NCBI RefSeq assembly: GCF_029522115.1
Contig: NZ_JAKWFK010000013.1
Coordinates: 1-64,000, forward strand
Origin: Trinickia sp. Y13
Lineage (GTDB): Bacteria; Pseudomonadota; Gammaproteobacteria; Burkholderiales; Burkholderiaceae
Reading direction: 5' to 3'
DNA length: 64,000 nt
Position numbers and translations under genes: made by a program. Of this stretch, positions 56,719 through 64,000 are shown piece by piece (the first letter of the stretch is position 1; the number at the start of each line of letters is the position of its first letter). The notes below the pieces were generated by a model that was given only the letters and a program-made list of their open reading frames with translations, made no database searches and was not told the DNA's origin.

Positions 56719-59700
56719 TTACTCGCCTGGGCGCTGGAAGGCCGACTGCATGCGCTCGGTCATCTGGCGTTGCTGCTGCGCCATAAGCTCGAGCTGGGCG
56801 ATGGCTAGGTTCAGTGGATCGTCATCGGATCTGGGCAGGCCATGCGCGTCTTGATAGTCATGCACCTTTGCCTGATGTTCGCGCAAATACTGCAACGTCG
56901 ATTCCGGTTGCATCGGACGATCGAGGATCGCCTGGACCTCCGGATAGAGCGAAGCGAAATAGGCGAGCGTCTCGTTGGTCATCGTCATGTCGGCTTCGAC
57001 CTTGTACTCGCCGCCACCGCCCGGCGTGCCGTCGAAGCCGTTCTTCTCGAACGTATGACCCGTAAGTATGTACGTCGCCCAAGCCGCTTCCGCAAACGCG
57101 ATCGCAACCCTCTTTGCTTTTTCGTGCTCGCCGATACGCTCGAGGCCTTCGACGGCCTTCAGGTTGTGCATGGCCCATATCCGCTTGCGCGAGTCCCATT
57201 GCTCGTGGCTCCAGTCGGCGGCCGTCGACCCGAGGCCGCCAGGCGTGGCCAGTCGTTCCAACATGGCCGAGACTTCCTCGACGGCTTCCGGCGTGTTCTC
57301 CTTCGTGGCGATGCCCGCCCACAGCAGGTTAGCGATTTCCGCCGTGTCGAGCGGGTGAAGCTCGTTCTCTCGCAGGCGAAGGTAGGCGCCGACGTTGACA
57401 CGCCCATCCGGGGACGTCCTGATGAACGCACGTCGTAGCCCTTCGATCCGCTGATCGTGCACTTGCTGAACCTGCTCGGCCATGTCGTGATGTCCGGCGG
57501 CTCTCAGTGCACGGACGATGACTTCCTCCGCCTTGGCGAGGTGCGCGTTTTCCTGCAAGGAGCCCAAGAACGGCAGCTCCGGGCGGCCATCGACAGGGCT
57601 GTCGTGCGCAACGCTCATGTCGATGCCGCTCGCGGCGCTTTGCCGGTAGTGCGCGTACACGAACTCGGGGTCGATGCCCGCCTGCAGTGCCTTACGCGCC
57701 GCTCTCACATCCTCGACATAACCCTCGGGTCGTGCGCCGTCCGCATAGTCTCGGTTCCTGAGCACGATGTCGCCTTCGGGCATCATCGCCACACCGTTGA
57801 ACACCTGACCGGCCGTGATATCGCCGATGCCGCGTTGACGATTTCGATATTCGATCATCATCGCCTTCAGGTACGGCACCAGATGCCGGTCGTCGCCGAG
57901 CGCCGTCGCATAATCTCCGGCATTGAGCGTGAACGACAGAGGCTGCACGCGGCCGCTGTACTGCGCTTCATTGCCGTTGTGGACCTCCCCGTCGTGCTCG
58001 ATCTCGTAAGCATCGTTGTCGAGGCAAATACGCGCACGATCGAATCGGCGAGCGGCCAAGAGACCCTTGACCGTCGGAATGCCATCCCACCCGTAGCGCG
58101 CGAACCAGAACCGACGCGACGGCACGGGCTGCGGGTAGTGAGGCAACGGCCTCGTGGACGCACCCATCGGCGGATTCCGCATATCGGTGACGTTCTCTTC
58201 TCGCATCCGTTCGACGTGCGCGCCCAGCGGCACGGCAGGATACGGTTCGTACTTCCACGGTTCACCTGGGGGAATCTGTCTCTCGAAGTTCTCGTTCAGG
58301 AAGTCGGTCAGGTCGAACTCGGACCAGACCTCGAGCGATTCGAGATCGAGTTCGTCGATCGGCACATCCTCTCCGCCAAGCTGCCCGGTCTTCTTGAACC
58401 AATAGTCAGCCTTGAGCTTCTTGAAATCGCGCATGATCTCATCGGGCTCGCGCGTGCTCCCATCGGGCTTGCGCTTGGGCACGCACGTGATGAACGAGAT
58501 GCTATCGTCGCCGCCGAAGAATTCCCTGAGCCGTTGACCGATCGCGCTATGCCCGCCGTGGATGTCGGTGCGAAGCTGGACCAGTTTGAACAGATCGCCG
58601 TAAGTATCCGCGTGCGTGGGTACGAGTTTCGGCTCGACTCGCCATGCCTTGGGGTAGCGGCTAAAGAGATTGCGCAGTTGCTCCTGCATCGGCGACATCT
58701 TGAAACCTGGCGCCGCGGGGGCGAACCGCGACGGCTCGTTCCTCTTGAGCAACCGGCCGCGTTGTTCGCGCGGCGTAACCTGCTCCGCCGGCGTCGTGCC
58801 ATTCAAGCGGTTCGGTCCCACGGGTGCACTGACGGGCTCGCTCGATCGCATCTTCAAGCCGCGCATCGCATGCAGGAAATAGACATAGGCCGCCGGCCCG
58901 CCGCCCCTTTGCGCATCTATGGTGCGGCGCTCGGTAATGTCGTAATCGCCCCAGAAATTTTCGCGAGCCATCGCGTCGCGCATAGCGGCGCCTGCCATGC
59001 CGGGGTCGCCACCGGCCTGTGCGATCGTTTTCGCGAAATCGAGAAGATCGGCCAGTTTCCGTTGCTCCTCGGGCTTTGCATACTGCAGCACCTGCACACT
59101 GCGACCACCTCGCGTCAGGGGCAGTTCCGGCGGCAACGCCAAATCGGGCGCGAGCGGCGGCACGAGCACGTCGCTGCCCGCCTGATTCGTCCGCCATTTC
59201 TCGTAGGTGTCCGGATCCATCGTGACTTGGCGATACACCCTGCCGGTGTCGTCTACGCTGAGCGTCACGTTGCGGGAGAGCTTGAAGCTGCTCTTCTTCC
59301 ACAACGGATGGAAGTAGGCGCCGAGCCCCGCGCTCCCGCTGATCGGCCCCGCCGGGGTTTGGTGCGTGCCGAGCGGCACGCCGGGCAGGTTCTGACTGAC
59401 CCCGAACACGCCGAGGCTTCGCCCGACGTCTTCTTCCAAACTGGTGACGTTCGCTCCCCCCTGCTGGCGGGCAGCCTTGTTGCCGCGCGATACGCCGGCC
59501 TGCGGCGCGATGCTGGCCCAGCCATTTGTCGGATGGTGAGGGATGGTGATGGCCGCGACGCCGGTCAACAACGCAAAAGTCGCCTTCGAGTTTTCGGCGG
59601 TGCTACGCGGAATGACCGACATATGAGGGTCTAGCCACGCTGCTTTGGTGAGGCCTTCCCACGATCCTTGCCTGAGCGCATCGACTGCCTTGCCCGCTCG

Positions 59701-61536
59701 TTGCTTCACCTGCTCGAACGTCTCGCCTTTGTCGCCCGTGATGCGGATGGTCACAGCTTCACCCTTCGCATCCTCCCTATGTCCTCCAATTTCACCTACC
59801 GCATAACCGCCAACGAGTTTCGGCACCAGATTCCATTGGGCGACGAGACCCATCACCTTTGTACGTGTCGTCCGATCGACCGAACGAACCGTGATGTCGA
59901 CATACGCTCCATCCGGCCCCTCGTTCGCACTCAGCGAAACAGCGCTCTCGCGCCCGCGCAACTTGGCGACGGTTGGCAAAGGCGTGACACTCGGCACCCA
60001 TGGGATGTAGCTCAACGCGTCGGCCACGAAATTCGCCCATCCCGTTATGTTCCTGCCGCGGACGCCGTTCGATGAAAACTCGATTTCGGAGCCCGGCTGC
60101 ATGCCGTCGAGCAGGCTGCCGAAACCTTCGGCGCGGCTCGCCCAGCCCCCGTTCAAACGCGAGAGCGCGTTGATGGGATTGCCAACTGCCGGATCTTGCT
60201 CGAGGCCTCGTGCGCGCGCCATCGCTTGCAACGAATCGATATCGAGCGGCTCGGCAATCTCGGCGGCGATGTCCTGCCACACGGAAAGGTTTTCCAGCGT
60301 CTTCTTGTCGATATTGAGCAACTCGGCGGTTGCCTTAGCGATCTTGCCTTCGGCAAGATGCCCGACCTTCATCGGGGCACGGAATCCCTTGCGGTCGATT
60401 CGCTCGCTCATGACCGTGAGTTTCGCGACCAGCGCTGCGTCGGCGATCACCTTGGCGCGTAGCGTGTCCGGTCTCTCGCCGCCCGTCGGCAAGCTGCTTC
60501 GCGCATGTTTCGAGATACCGCTCATGGCTTGTTGCGTCAGTGCATCCATGAGGCGTTGGTCGTTGACCGGAAACCGTTCGCCTTTGAATGCGCGTGCGAT
60601 CCAACTCGCCGGTTGACCGCCTCGGCCGAGAATGCCCCTTACCGTCTTGCGCACGTCGGACAGGGTGTCCGCATCCGTCACGCCTGCACTGCTAAACAGA
60701 AATGCGGCTTCGAGTTGATCGGCGGTCGGATCGTCCGACTGCACGGCCAGCAGCGCGCGGGCCGCGACAGCGATGCTTTTCGATTCCGGGGAGCCGGAGT
60801 CAAGCGCTTGCCGCGCCAATTCGCTCGCCTCTTCGAGGTTGGTTGGGCGTCCATTGGCGGCAGGGTGGTTGATCAAATGGCCGGCGGCCGTCAACGCGGT
60901 CGTCGTCCGCTGGCGTTGTTCATCGGTATCGGTCAGCTTCACCCACGGCGACGGCGCCATCGTCTCCAACACCTTCCAACCCAGCGGCGTTTTAGCGAGT
61001 GCGCAGTGGGCCGCGAAGATGTCGGCCTGCGTCGTTGGGTCGGCTTGCTCGGGATGATGCCAATTGCGGATGACCGCCGCCGCGCGCGCAGGATCTTGAC
61101 GCGTCGCATTGGCAAGGACGAACGCGAGCATCACGCCGTTCGAATAACGCTGCCCGGTAGCCGGCTGCATGCTCAGCAGCGTCGTGGTGAGCTGCACATG
61201 CTCGGGATCGGCCGGGTCGAGCCCCGGGAACGATGACGCGATGGTCTGTCGCGCTAAGTCCTCTTCCGCCAATATGCCTTCATCGCCAAAGACGGCCGGC
61301 GAATAGCCTGCGACGCTTGCGAAGTGAGCATTGACGGCGTGCTCGAAATCCTTGGAAAAATCGGCAACGTCGGTGCCCTTGTGCCGGCGAAGCCCGCGCA
61401 GCAAGCCCGCGCGCTTGGGCACTTCCGGCGCGACGAGCGGCGGCGTGCCGCTAGGACCGTTGCTCGAGCCGTTTGTGGGAGTGAGCGATCGAGCGGCGCC
61501 GGACGAGCTCGGACCAGAAACTTTTCGCGACGCCAT
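56719..61536 (-). CDS. Giant candidate type III effector with C-terminal GH37 trehalase-like domain
   Basis: A 1605-residue protein. Residues 1-50 are Ser/Pro/Gly-rich without signal peptide (MASRKVSGPSSSGAARSLTP). Residues 60-970 are unrecognised. From about 979 to 1570 the sequence follows family 37 trehalases: GDLFKLVQL and ITCVPKRKPDG (start of the fold), signature 1 as PSRRFWFARYGWDGIPTVKG (from 1139), DNDAYEIEHDGEVHNGNEA, RPEGYVEDV, SGIDMS with Asp1306 in the place of the catalytic acid (E. coli TreA Asp312), QWDSRKRIWAM as signature 2 (from 1446) and GGGGEY with Glu1510 in the place of the base (TreA Glu496). So both acids are kept although flanking aromatic residues differ. Known enzymes cleave trehalose to two glucoses, usually in about 550 residues; the 970-residue extension is unusual. 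It has AAGGAGA before ATG-61536 and lies 137 bases behind the CHAP-like gene in the unit under the hrp box at 62575. Confidence 0.75.
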   Translation of the reverse strand: MASRKVSGPSSSGAARSLTPTNGSSNGPSGTPPLVAPEVPKRAGLLRGLRRHKGTDVADFSKDFEHAVNAHFASVAGYSPAVFGDEGILAEEDLARQTIASSFPGLDPADPEHVQLTTTLLSMQPATGQRYSNGVMLAFVLANATRQDPARAAAVIRNWHHPEQADPTTQADIFAAHCALAKTPLGWKVLETMAPSPWVKLTDTDEQRQRTTTALTAAGHLINHPAANGRPTNLEEASELARQALDSGSPESKSIAVAARALLAVQSDDPTADQLEAAFLFSSAGVTDADTLSDVRKTVRGILGRGGQPASWIARAFKGERFPVNDQRLMDALTQQAMSGISKHARSSLPTGGERPDTLRAKVIADAALVAKLTVMSERIDRKGFRAPMKVGHLAEGKIAKATAELLNIDKKTLENLSVWQDIAAEIAEPLDIDSLQAMARARGLEQDPAVGNPINALSRLNGGWASRAEGFGSLLDGMQPGSEIEFSSNGVRGRNITGWANFVADALSYIPWVPSVTPLPTVAKLRGRESAVSLSANEGPDGAYVDITVRSVDRTTRTKVMGLVAQWNLVPKLVGGYAVGEIGGHREDAKGEAVTIRITGDKGETFEQVKQRAGKAVDALRQGSWEGLTKAAWLDPHMSVIPRSTAENSKATFALLTGVAAITIPHHPTNGWASIAPQAGVSRGNKAARQQGGANVTSLEEDVGRSLGVFGVSQNLPGVPLGTHQTPAGPISGSAGLGAYFHPLWKKSSFKLSRNVTLSVDDTGRVYRQVTMDPDTYEKWRTNQAGSDVLVPPLAPDLALPPELPLTRGGRSVQVLQYAKPEEQRKLADLLDFAKTIAQAGGDPGMAGAAMRDAMARENFWGDYDITERRTIDAQRGGGPAAYVYFLHAMRGLKMRSSEPVSAPVGPNRLNGTTPAEQVTPREQRGRLLKRNEPSRFAPAAPGFKMSPMQEQLRNLFSRYPKAWRVEPKLVPTHADTYGDLFKLVQLRTDIHGGHSAIGQRLREFFGGDDSISFITCVPKRKPDGSTREPDEIMRDFKKLKADYWFKKTGQLGGEDVPIDELDLESLEVWSEFDLTDFLNENFERQIPPGEPWKYEPYPAVPLGAHVERMREENVTDMRNPPMGASTRPLPHYPQPVPSRRFWFARYGWDGIPTVKGLLAARRFDRARICLDNDAYEIEHDGEVHNGNEAQYSGRVQPLSFTLNAGDYATALGDDRHLVPYLKAMMIEYRNRQRGIGDITAGQVFNGVAMMPEGDIVLRNRDYADGARPEGYVEDVRAARKALQAGIDPEFVYAHYRQSAASGIDMSVAHDSPVDGRPELPFLGSLQENAHLAKAEEVIVRALRAAGHHDMAEQVQQVHDQRIEGLRRAFIRTSPDGRVNVGAYLRLRENELHPLDTAEIANLLWAGIATKENTPEAVEEVSAMLERLATPGGLGSTAADWSHEQWDSRKRIWAMHNLKAVEGLERIGEHEKAKRVAIAFAEAAWATYILTGHTFEKNGFDGTPGGGGEYKVEADMTMTNETLAYFASLYPEVQAILDRPMQPESTLQYLREHQAKVHDYQDAHGLPRSDDDPLNLAIAQLELMAQQQRQMTERMQSAFQRPGE

Positions 61537-61598
61537 ACGCGTCTCCTTTTGAGTTCTCTGAATTTAACGGAGTCTTAGTAGCGATCTCGTCCATTCAC

Positions 61599-61636
61599 GC
61601 GCGACTCCGGTCTCGAGGCCGGAGAGTCGCGCGCGA
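61599..61636. repeat. Inverted repeat between the CHAP-like and trehalase genes
   Basis: GCGCGACTCCGG and CCGGAGAGTCGCGC form a long stem with a small bulge. It has no T-run, so it may reduce rather than stop transcription into the trehalase gene, or stabilise the upstream message. Confidence 0.55.
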
Positions 61637-61673
61637 CGAGTGCGGGGATGGGCCTGCCACAGCAGCTACAGCG

Positions 61674-62504
61674 TTACTCAGATAGAATTTCCACGCTGCG
61701 GCGATTGCACGTACTACTGTCTTTGCAGACCGCCTGCGATCCATCTCTCAGAACGTTGTTCGATCCAATCAACACGATATTGCCGTTCTTGTCGACATGG
61801 TCGACGAACTCGACATGCTGATCGCCACCGACGATGCAGACATCGCCCCTTTTCGCGTGGCTCTTGCTCACCTCATGCCAGCCATCCTTATGCAAGAGCT
61901 CGCTTCTGAGCGTGGCGACGCTGTTGGTATGTTGCGACGCCGGGATCAAGCCGGCTTCCTCGAGAACGGCCGAGGCGAAATTCGCGCAGTCCTTGTGATT
62001 CGAGACGCCGTGATCCATCTTCACATCCTGATTCCTGACGATCGAATCTGCAGAGCGGCCCTCCAATTTCTCGGCAATGTCCGCAGGGTTCCCGCCGGGC
62101 CCGATGGGCGCATGACTGCCGCGGTCGTTCGGCGCGGAATAGTTCACAGGTTGCATGCCGTTCCCGCCAGCGGTGCCACCGCCGCTTCCACCAGCCGATG
62201 ACATCGCCTCGCTAATCCATGAAATCAGCGCCGACAGAATCGGCAGCAGCGAACTAATCAAACCACTGTTGAGCGAAATGCCGGCGGAGCTCGCGTTGGT
62301 GCCCGAGGACGAATCGATTTGTTGCATCTCCTTTTCCCACTTGTCGAAGTCCGACTGCGAGGAGGTTGCCGCTGGTTGGTAGATTTGTTTCCACTCGCCC
62401 TCCCATTTCTGGAAGTCCGCTTGCGAGGAAGATGCCGTTGGTTGGAAGATTTCCGTCGTCCTGATGTATGTCCCAGGAAGGTACGAAGTTGCGCTAGTTG
62501 CCAT
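61674..62504 (-). CDS. CHAP/NlpC-like Cys-His hydrolase with N-terminal repeats, Hrp-regulated
   Basis: A 276-residue protein. Two near-copies of a 22-residue unit (QPTASSSQADFQKWEGEWKQ at 21, QPAATSSQSDFDKWEKEMQQ at 43) are followed by a hydrophobic helix (SLNSGLISSLLPILSALISW, about 77-97), a Gly-rich linker and a papain-like amidase domain: Cys173 in KDCANFASAVLEEAGL, GDVCIVGGDQHVEFVDHV with His230, and GNIVLIGSNNV. This is the layout of CHAP and NlpC/P60 enzymes that cut peptidoglycan or amide bonds. No signal peptide is present. A perfect hrp box lies 71 bases upstream. It may open the wall for the secretion system, or be an injected amidase; the repeats and helix might help secretion. 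Confidence 0.65.
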   Translation of the reverse strand: MATSATSYLPGTYIRTTEIFQPTASSSQADFQKWEGEWKQIYQPAATSSQSDFDKWEKEMQQIDSSSGTNASSAGISLNSGLISSLLPILSALISWISEAMSSAGGSGGGTAGGNGMQPVNYSAPNDRGSHAPIGPGGNPADIAEKLEGRSADSIVRNQDVKMDHGVSNHKDCANFASAVLEEAGLIPASQHTNSVATLRSELLHKDGWHEVSKSHAKRGDVCIVGGDQHVEFVDHVDKNGNIVLIGSNNVLRDGSQAVCKDSSTCNRRSVEILSE

Positions 62505-62574
62505 GGCTTTCCCTCAATGAAATATACCTGCAAGCGCCCGGCGGATCGCTGCGATCCGTCGTCGGCGCACAAGA

Positions 62575-62599
62575 ACGAACTCCCTACCCAGCTAGCGAA
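62575..62599 (-). promoter_or_regulatory. Perfect hrpII/PIP-type box before the CHAP-like gene
   Basis: Minus strand TTCGC-N15-TTCGT (62599 to 62575), a perfect TTCG-N16-TTCG. No YANNNT lies at 30-32 bases, but TATATT occurs at 62526-62521. It likely drives the CHAP-like, trehalase and 189-residue genes. Confidence 0.65.
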
Positions 62600-62694
62600 A
62601 AATCACGGATAGAACGACGTGGGTCGCGCACTGGGGTCACGCTGCCGCAATGCGTCGAAGCAACGAAGCGTCGCTACCGGCCGCGAGCGGCGCG

Positions 62695-62967
62695 TTACGC
62701 GCTCTCTTCACCATCGCCGTCGCTGCCGTCTTTGTGATCGGCCTTCTTCAATGCAGAAGTGAAGCCGCCCGCCCCATTCGCGCCCATCGCCGCCGACATC
62801 GACATCATCGTCGTCATCAGCGCGCTGGCCATCGCGCCGTCCATCGCGCTCGAGCCGTCGTTCCCGCCGATGCCTAGCAGCGACTCGGCCCCGTTCACGA
62901 TTGGCGAGATGCCGGTCACGTCGCCCACCACCGACACGGCACCACTGAGAATGTCTCCGATTGACAT
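62695..62967 (-). CDS. Small Gly/Met/Ser-rich protein, harpin-like composition
   Basis: A 90-residue acidic protein, MSIGDILSGAVSVVGDVTGI at the start, with a Met/Ala/Gly-rich middle (AMASALMTTMMSMSAAMGAN) and a charged tail (KKADHKDGSDGDGEESA). It has no cysteine and no signal peptide and is heat-stable-looking, features shared with harpins and type III helper or pilus-like proteins. GAGGAAAA precedes ATG-62967; the longer frame is spurious. A perfect hrp box lies 143 bases upstream. No sequence family is recognised, so the class is inferred from composition and promoter. Confidence 0.5.
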   Translation of the reverse strand: MSIGDILSGAVSVVGDVTGISPIVNGAESLLGIGGNDGSSAMDGAMASALMTTMMSMSAAMGANGAGGFTSALKKADHKDGSDGDGEESA

Positions 62968-63108
62968 GGATTTTCCTCGGCGTAGTTGAAGGGTCCCCGT
63001 TGCATGGTCTGCCATACGCCATCGGCGCGGCTCCAACTCGCGGGGTAACCTACTATGACGCGAATCGAATTCGCGAAAGGTGCAACCCGCGCATCGGTGC
63101 GTGGAAAA

Positions 63109-63133
63109 ACGAAATTGTCGAGTGAAAAGCGAA
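63109..63133 (-). promoter_or_regulatory. Perfect hrpII/PIP-type box before the harpin-like gene
   Basis: Minus strand TTCGC-N15-TTCGT (63133 to 63109). No -10 at the standard distance; CATAGT is found at 63057-63052. It sits between the divergent harpin-like and DUF3455 genes and is oriented toward the former. Confidence 0.6.
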
Positions 63134-63190
63134 CTGAAAGCATCTGTCGCGCTAACATGCGACGTGTCCCCATATGAGCCCGCGCCGGAA

Positions 63191-63826
63191 ATGAAACATC
63201 GCGCCCCGTCCCGCTTCGCGCGTCTTGCGAATCGAGTGGCATCGATCGCGCTGCTGGCCAGCGCTATCGCCGGCTGTGCCGGGCCGCCCGCCACGCAGCG
63301 GGTTCCCCCTTCGAGCGAGCGGGTTCTCCCTACGAACGAGACGCTGCCCGCCTCGCTACGGGCGACGCCGCAGGAAGTCTTGCAAGAGGCGCTGAGCGCG
63401 GTAGGCGAGACGACGTACGAATGCCGAAGCGACGGCAACCGCTCGTCTTGGGCGCTGACGGGCTCCGAGGCGACACTGGTCGATCGCGCGCGGCACAGCG
63501 TGGGCACGGCCATGCCCGGTCATCATTTCGTCGCGTACGATGGCAGTCGATTCGCCGGCGCGCCGGCGGGCGAGGAGATCGTTACCGCAGGCGCTTTGAC
63601 GTGGGAGCGCCTCGTCCCGCGCGACGAGGATGAGCTGCAGAGCGGTCACGGCCTCTTCGCGCAGGTCACCTCCGTGCAGCGCGTGCTGACCTCCGGAGGC
63701 GTACCGCCTGTCGCCACTTGCAGCCAACGAGGACAATCGCTGCTCGTGCCGTACACCGCAACGTATCTTTTCTATCGCGCGGCCAATGCCGCGTCCACCG
63801 ATACGACGTCGACGGCCACGCGTTGA
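63191..63826 (+). CDS. DUF3455 lipoprotein
   Basis: A 211-residue protein. I start at ATG-63191, which gives a lipoprotein signal (LLASAIAGC, Cys29). The rest matches DUF3455: TTYECRSDGNRSSWALTGSE, GHHFVAYDGSRFAG and the ending VPYTATYLFYRAA. Function unknown; an envelope role is likely. It is outside the hrp cluster in orientation and ends 3 bases from the convergent gene at the window edge. Confidence 0.82.
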   Translation: MKHRAPSRFARLANRVASIALLASAIAGCAGPPATQRVPPSSERVLPTNETLPASLRATPQEVLQEALSAVGETTYECRSDGNRSSWALTGSEATLVDRARHSVGTAMPGHHFVAYDGSRFAGAPAGEEIVTAGALTWERLVPRDEDELQSGHGLFAQVTSVQRVLTSGGVPPVATCSQRGQSLLVPYTATYLFYRAANAASTDTTSTATR

Positions 63827-63829
63827 TCC

Positions 63830-64000
63830 TCATCGCGCCATGGCAGCGGCCAACTCGGCGCCCATCTGCGCGAAGCGCGCTCGCTCGCCGTTCGCAAACG
63901 CCAAACAATGCGCCCGCAACGCGGGCCAATCTTGCCTATCGTCGAACAGCCGCGCGAGCGCCTTCTCGTCACCGTCGGCATCGCTGCAGGCGGCATACCA
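63830..64000 (-). CDS. C-terminus of an unidentified protein (runs off window)
   Basis: The minus strand is open from the window edge to a TGA at 63830-63832 and encodes 56 residues, including LARLFDDRQDWPALRAHCLA and ending ERARFAQMGAELAAAMAR. It has the helical, Ala/Arg-rich look of a C-terminal domain but I cannot assign it. The codon pattern is typical of real genes here. Confidence 0.55.
   Translation of the reverse strand, partial: WYAACSDADGDEKALARLFDDRQDWPALRAHCLAFANGERARFAQMGAELAAAMAR

Noticed and set aside
57457-59634. 725-codon plus-strand ORF opposite the trehalase-like gene
   Set aside because: It is opposite the frame that carries the trehalase motifs and has the Arg/His/Leu-rich composition of an antisense frame.
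56719-61536. Assignment of the giant protein to the AWR (RipA) effector family
   Set aside because: Only a single Ala-Trp-Arg triplet occurs, within the start of the trehalase-like domain; the rest does not suggest that family to me.
46602-63133. Reading the cluster as a type VI or contact-dependent toxin island
   Set aside because: No VgrG, Hcp, PAAR or Rhs sequence and no evident immunity genes are present, whereas four Hrp-type boxes are.
1-64000. CRISPR arrays, rRNA genes, replication origin
   Set aside because: No regularly spaced repeats, rRNA-like sequence or DnaA-box cluster was seen on reading through.

Overview
The window looks like a chromosomal segment of a Burkholderiaceae bacterium (Burkholderia, Paraburkholderia or Trinickia-like). 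The GC-rich coding, the Fur/FtrABCD iron genes, the DUF3563 microprotein, the DUF4212/solute-symporter pair, HemP and the plant-pathogen type of hrp promoter all fit. The genus cannot be fixed from the sequence alone. No rRNA, CRISPR array or secretion apparatus is present.

Left end (1-9.95 kb): the start of an IS3-family element cuts into a LysR gene. It is followed by a decayed 8.3-kb genomic island between a near-direct repeat at 1542-1591 and the 3' end of a tRNA-Ser(GGA) gene (9853-9943). The island holds remnants of a type VI secretion cargo unit (possible VgrG tail, a broken GH19 lysozyme/chitinase, an intact exported protein that may be its orphan immunity protein). It also holds an intact cystine-type ABC importer with a PatB-like beta C-S lyase and a divergent MetR-like regulator, a ChrR-type cupin, and a broken P4-type integrase fused to the tail of a GntR/FCD regulator.

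Core region (10-46.4 kb): ordinary chromosomal genes. These are a drug-type MFS exporter; acs with a DUF4212/SSS transporter; an EamA exporter; fumarase; an iron cluster (bfr, bfd with Fur box, a 20-residue membrane ORF, tonB, hemP with Fur box, ftrABCD with Fur box) interleaved with murI, pirin, OsmC and SRPBCC genes; uvrB; tyrB; a patatin/bdhA pair; an aldo-keto reductase; rlmJ; cueR/copZ around a clear CueR operator; the SOS mutasome imuA-imuB-dnaE2 with a LexA box; and a LuxR-type regulator whose signal-binding pocket looks non-canonical.

Right end (46.6-63.1 kb): the most interesting part, a cluster of minus-strand genes that I interpret as a type III effector island. Four perfect hrpII/PIP-type boxes (TTCG-N16-TTCG) lie in its gaps, each in the right orientation. 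Two have a YANNNT -10 element exactly 31 nt downstream. They appear to drive (i) a small Gly/Met/Ser-rich secreted-type protein; (ii) a CHAP-like Cys/His hydrolase, a 1605-residue protein whose C-terminal 600 residues are a GH37 trehalase-like domain retaining both catalytic acids, and a 189-residue unknown; (iii) a hexapeptide acetyltransferase, a cytochrome P450, a coiled-coil protein and a protein-glutaminase-like Cys-His-Asp protein; and (iv) a 734-residue protein with membrane-active-looking segments and a protein-kinase-like protein. A cluster that combines host-directed enzymes, a trehalase and small-molecule tailoring enzymes under one Hrp promoter type is the best candidate here for an undescribed system. 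The window ends with a DUF3455 lipoprotein and the tail of an unidentified gene.
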